DNA of 7,672 bases from JAPLVS01 sp043809265 (GTDB lineage: Archaea; Iainarchaeota; Iainarchaeia; Iainarchaeales; DTGL01): the NCBI GenBank assembly GCA_043809265.1, contig JAZDDY010000039.1:1-7672 (forward strand), in the 5' to 3' direction. The notes under the pieces were generated by a model that did not search any database, was not told the origin of the DNA, and saw only the letters and a program-made list of their open reading frames with translations. This document shows, piece after piece, positions 4,796 to 7,672 of the stretch. The position numbers were made by a program, and so were the translations under genes. The first letter of the stretch is position 1. Each line of letters opens with the position of its first letter.

Positions 4796-5995
4796 TTATT
4801 TCTTCGCTTCTTTCTCCTCAAGCCATGGCTCGAAATACTGCCTTGAAGGGCTTGAGAAAAGCATTACTATAAGGATTACCGCCGCCAGCACAAGGCCGAC
4901 AAGGAATGCGCCGGAACCAAGCACCGCGAACGCAGTCCCGCCGAAATCAAAGCTTTCGTTGCCGGACGCGAGCTCCACAGGCACGCTTTCCTCCACGCCA
5001 TCATGCGAAAATGTTATTTCCCCGTTATAGGTGCCGCTGAAGCCTTCCACAGGCGCGATCCTTAGTGCGGCAACTTTTTCCGAAAGCGGGCCAACCGAAA
5101 CTGTTTTCCGGCCTATTACAGTCCAGCCCTGCGGCACAACCGCGTCAAGCGTTCCTGTGACTGTTTCGTTATTCGGGTTATAGAGCGAAACTGTCACAAG
5201 GAACCCGTTTTCGTCTTTTGCGACCGAATGCCCTATTTCCATGCTTTCCAGTCCGCTTGGAACCGGAATCGGCTCGGCGCTTTCCGAATAAACAGTTGTC
5301 ACCTGGCTTGGAATGCCGCAGTCGCTCACATCGACCTTGTATTCGAGTTCGGCGCTTTCATAATCGCTTTCAATGAATGCAGTGAATGTTTTTTCCTCGC
5401 CAGCAGGCAGGAAAAATACGCTGTCATCAATGCCCATGCTGTCGCTTTCAAGCGTGATGATTGCTGCGTAATTTGTCTTGTTTGAGGCAAAGAACTTGAT
5501 TGTGCCTGAGCCGTTGATGTATTTTTCCCCGGGGGTGTTAAGGTAAAACCCGTCGCATCTCGGCTCGATTTTCTGCACAGGCTCTTTCAGCACATTGACC
5601 ATGAATTCGCCGTGCACGTCCTTGTAATAGCATTTCTTTCCGCCCAAAAAGCGGCCGCTGAGCTCTATTTTTGCAGCCCTTTCCTTTTCCTCGATGCCGC
5701 TGTCGGCTTCAACTGAAACCATCACAAGCGCTTTTTCGCCAGGCATGATCACATCGTCCCAGGATTCTTCCTGCACGAGAATGCCTTCTTCGAAATCAAA
5801 GGCGTTCACTTTGTCGATGTAAAACCTTTCGTTGCCGTAATTGTTGACTGCAAAGGTAAAAGTGTCGGTTGAGCCTTCCCAGAGCTCCGCATTATAAAGC
5901 TCGAAGGAAACCATGTTGCAGTTCGGCAATGCGAAAGCAAAGCCTGAAAAAAATAGGCATGAAAGCACGGCAATACAATAAAGCACAGTCTTCAA
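4796..5995 (-). CDS. Exported, C-terminally membrane-anchored surface protein with Ig-like domains, TTG start
   Basis: A 399-residue protein of no family I can name. It has a signal peptide (MKTVLYCIAVLSCLFFSGFAFA), then about 330 extracytoplasmic residues in what look like beta-sandwich repeats. The region around residues 255-345, with phrases such as VSLYNPNNETVTGTLDAVVP and the GWTVIG-type turn, resembles NEW3/CARDB-like Ig folds seen on archaeal surface proteins. One transmembrane helix lies at about 355-380, followed by a short charged tail (EPWLEEKEAKK). Four mature cysteines (26, 122, 147, 226) could form two disulfides. Four N-glycosylation sequons are present (N161, N172, N276, N346). 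There is no ATG near the N-terminus. TTG 5995 is preferred because GGGTGG ends six bases upstream; TTG 6001 would touch that site and add two residues. It follows a putative glycosyltransferase gene and has its own promoter. Confidence 0.8.
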   Translation of the reverse strand: MKTVLYCIAVLSCLFFSGFAFALPNCNMVSFELYNAELWEGSTDTFTFAVNNYGNERFYIDKVNAFDFEEGILVQEESWDDVIMPGEKALVMVSVEADSGIEEKERAAKIELSGRFLGGKKCYYKDVHGEFMVNVLKEPVQKIEPRCDGFYLNTPGEKYINGSGTIKFFASNKTNYAAIITLESDSMGIDDSVFFLPAGEEKTFTAFIESDYESAELEYKVDVSDCGIPSQVTTVYSESAEPIPVPSGLESMEIGHSVAKDENGFLVTVSLYNPNNETVTGTLDAVVPQGWTVIGRKTVSVGPLSEKVAALRIAPVEGFSGTYNGEITFSHDGVEESVPVELASGNESFDFGGTAFAVLGSGAFLVGLVLAAVILIVMLFSSPSRQYFEPWLEEKEAKK

Positions 5996-6040
5996 ATCCA
6001 ACCACCCGATGAGTCAATATATAGATATGCCCCTTACAAG

Positions 6041-6057
6041 TATTTAAATATTTCCTT
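6041..6057 (-). promoter_or_regulatory. Archaeal BRE/TATA promoter for the exported-protein genes
   Basis: On the minus strand the interval reads AAGGAAA-TATTTAAATA, a purine-rich BRE next to a consensus TTTAAATA TATA box. A start about 25 bases downstream (near 6020) would leave a leader of roughly 25 bases holding the GGGTGG ribosome binding site for TTG 5995. It sits in the 78-base gap after the glycosyltransferase stop, so the two exported proteins can be transcribed apart from rtcB and the glycosyltransferase. Confidence 0.65.
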
Positions 6058-6073
6058 TTATGGAGTTAACAAG

Positions 6074-7525
6074 TTAAGGCTGAAAAATGCTATTTTTTGC
6101 GAAAAATGCGGTCAGCTGCACTCCTGGCCTCAAATCGAACTCTATTTTTTCGTATTCGGGTATTCTTTCCGAAACCTTTTCCCCGAAGCCCCTTTGAACA
6201 AAAAGCACTTCAAACCCGCGCAGGAATTCGGCTGATTCAAGGCCGTCTTCCCCGTAATATTCCACTTTCTTGTTCCGCAAAAGCCAAGGCATCGGCCATG
6301 TGCTTTCGTTTCCCATGGCGACCAGCATTTTTCCTTCGCCGGCAAGCGCTCGGTCCAGGACCTCGCCTGCCTTCATTGTTGTCTGCACATAAACAAGCCT
6401 GTTGTCCTCTGAGCGCTCTGCGGCAGGAGTAAGGGCATTCACGTAATAGGCGGAACAAAGCACGCAGGCAAACACTGCCGCCAGTGCAACCGCCAATATG
6501 ATTTTTTGCTTTCCTTCCGCCGCATCAAAAACTTCCTTTGCAAAATAACCCGAAAGCAGCGCAAGCGGCGGCAGGAAATTTATCACGATCCAGGGCGTTT
6601 TGTATGGCACAGCGGAAACCCCAAAAAATAGCACAATGAAAAAAATCCCGATTGCGCCAAAACGCCTGTTTTTTTTCCAAAAGGCGAGGAGCGTTCCGGC
6701 AATGCCGCCTGCAAGGAGCGGGATTTCGCAGAACAAAAGAAGCTCGCCGTAATATTGGAACGGCTTGTCATGGCCTTTTTCGGTCACCACCCGCTCGCCC
6801 CAGAGCGTCACAGTTTTCACTGAATCATGAAGGCCCTCCCAGTTCTGGAAAAAAGAGGAAAAGAGGGAAACGTAAATTATGAGGAAAATTGCGGCTGCTG
6901 CCAACAGCTTCAGCCAGCTCTTCGCAATCGCTTCGCGCAAAGGGATTCCCTTCGCAAAAGCGAAGGAAACCGCGATGAGCGCTATGAAGGGGCCTATGAA
7001 GAAAGCGGCTTCCTTTGTGGCGAAGAGCATTGCAAGGCATGCGCTTCCTGAAAAAAGCATCCATGTTTTTTTTTCCTCGGCAAATTCGAGGAAGAGCACA
7101 AGCGATGCCGCCATGAAAAACGTGAAGAGGATTTCATGGATTGCGTCCATCGAATAATAAAGCAGCGAAGGCGAAAACGCAAGGAAAAAAGCGCTGACCG
7201 CCGCTCCCGCAAGCCCGAGCTGTTTCCTGAACAGGAATGGCACAAGCACAAGCAGGCAGCCGAACAGCACAGGCACAATCCTCAGCGCGAGGGCATTCTG
7301 CCCAAACAGCAAAAAAGACAGCGCTGTTATGTAGAAAAACGAGGGGCCGTGGTAGTTTTCCGCATCATAATTCCAGCCCCTTCCCTCCACAATATTGCTT
7401 ATGAAATATCCGTTCACGCCCTCGTCATGGTGCAATGGCCGCAAATCCATCAGCGCAAGCCGCACGCCGAGCGCAAGAAAGAAAAAAATAAGAACAACGA
7501 TGAGCACTTTTTGCCCTTCATCCAT
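6074..7525 (-). CDS. Polytopic membrane glycosyltransferase, GT39/PMT-like, Agl23 (TIGR03663) type
   Basis: A 483-residue protein with about ten hydrophobic segments from residue 7 to about 362, then a soluble C-terminal domain of some 120 residues. After the first helix comes DLRPLHHDEGVNGYF (27-41). The Asp-Glu in this first outer loop is the catalytic acidic motif of GT-C enzymes that use lipid-linked sugars. It is followed by YDAENYHGPSFFYITAL (53-69), a signature I associate with TIGR03663. Other family-like blocks are ATKEAAFF (169-176), KTPWIVINFLPPLALLSG (309-326) and WPMPWLLR (410-417). Such proteins are thought to transfer sugars outside the membrane in archaeal surface glycosylation; the exact substrate is unknown. 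ATG 7525 begins two bases after the rtcB stop, so the two genes are probably co-transcribed. The adjacent sequon-bearing exported proteins are possible substrates, which is inference. Confidence 0.85.
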   Translation of the reverse strand: MDEGQKVLIVVLIFFFLALGVRLALMDLRPLHHDEGVNGYFISNIVEGRGWNYDAENYHGPSFFYITALSFLLFGQNALALRIVPVLFGCLLVLVPFLFRKQLGLAGAAVSAFFLAFSPSLLYYSMDAIHEILFTFFMAASLVLFLEFAEEKKTWMLFSGSACLAMLFATKEAAFFIGPFIALIAVSFAFAKGIPLREAIAKSWLKLLAAAAIFLIIYVSLFSSFFQNWEGLHDSVKTVTLWGERVVTEKGHDKPFQYYGELLLFCEIPLLAGGIAGTLLAFWKKNRRFGAIGIFFIVLFFGVSAVPYKTPWIVINFLPPLALLSGYFAKEVFDAAEGKQKIILAVALAAVFACVLCSAYYVNALTPAAERSEDNRLVYVQTTMKAGEVLDRALAGEGKMLVAMGNESTWPMPWLLRNKKVEYYGEDGLESAEFLRGFEVLFVQRGFGEKVSERIPEYEKIEFDLRPGVQLTAFFAKNSIFQP

Positions 7526-7527
7526 GC

Positions 7528-7672
7528 CTATCCCTTTACAGTAATCATCGGCTTCAGCCTTGCGATTTTTTTGCTTATCCCTGTGGCATTCATTATTTCA
7601 ATCACTTCATCTATGTCCTTGTAGGCCTGCGGCGCTTCCTCTGAAACGCCTTTCATCGAATGCGTTTTGATG
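7528..7672 (-). CDS. rtcB: RNA-splicing ligase RtcB, C-terminal part, cut by window edge
   Basis: Only the last 48 codons are present, and the 5' part lies beyond base 7672. They read KTHSMKGVSEEAPQAYKDID (leading to DEVIEIMNATGISKKIARLKP and a final MITVKG). This matches the RtcB C-terminus, where EEAP-x-AYK-x-(V/I)DEV, GI-x-K-x-VAR-x-(R/K)P and a terminal VKG or AKG are conserved. RtcB joins 2',3'-cyclic phosphate or 3'-phosphate RNA ends to 5'-hydroxyl ends using GTP and Mn2+, and is the tRNA-splicing ligase of archaea. The penultimate lysine, reported to contact the guanylate in the Pyrococcus enzyme, is kept. The stop is TAG, two bases before the glycosyltransferase start. The active-site histidines lie outside the window, so intactness cannot be judged. 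Confidence 0.9.
   Translation of the reverse strand, partial: IKTHSMKGVSEEAPQAYKDIDEVIEIMNATGISKKIARLKPMITVKG

Noticed and set aside
6061..6080. Repeated GTTAA near the end of the glycosyltransferase gene as a terminator
   Set aside because: Two short direct repeats with no stem and no T-run on the transcribed side, so not enough for a terminator call.

Overview
This is an archaeal chromosome segment in which every gene I can support lies on the minus strand. The archaeal assignment rests on four things: archaeal/eukaryotic-type versions of the ribosomal proteins, the archaeal order L3-L4-L23-L2-S19-L22-S3, a BRE/TATA-type promoter, and an Agl23-type (TIGR03663) membrane glycosyltransferase. 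The compact packing, small exported proteins and frequent TTG/GTG starts would suit a small-genome (DPANN-like) archaeon, but that is inference and I cannot name a lineage from sequence alone.

Layout in the direction of transcription (high to low coordinates). At the right edge (7528-7672) is the C-terminus of RtcB, the tRNA-splicing/RNA-repair ligase. Two bases later starts a 483-residue polytopic GT-C-like glycosyltransferase of the Agl23 type (6074-7525). A short gap holding a clear TATA-type promoter precedes two exported proteins. The first (4796-5995) is a signal-peptide, four-sequon, single-anchor extracytoplasmic protein. The second (4182-4763) is a small secreted protein with a strongly basic tail. 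I recognise neither family.

Next is a 278-base gene-free stretch (3904-4181), unusually rich in symmetry. It has a candidate TATA element, a 29-bp imperfect dyad made of two tandem AACACTGTT units, a small hairpin, two mutually exclusive 9-bp hairpins built from repeated ATTGCA/TGCAAT, and a 12-codon uORF ending one base before the L3 start. It looks like a regulated leader for the ribosomal operon and is the most interesting part of the window.

The rest (1-3903) is the start of the large ribosomal protein operon: L3, L4, L23, L2, S19, L22 and the N-terminus of S3. Genes abut or overlap (17 bp for L3/L4, 4 bp ATGA for L22/S3, gaps of 1, 2, 11 and 18 bases elsewhere), suggesting one polycistronic mRNA with translational coupling. 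I saw no mobile element, CRISPR array, tRNA or rRNA.
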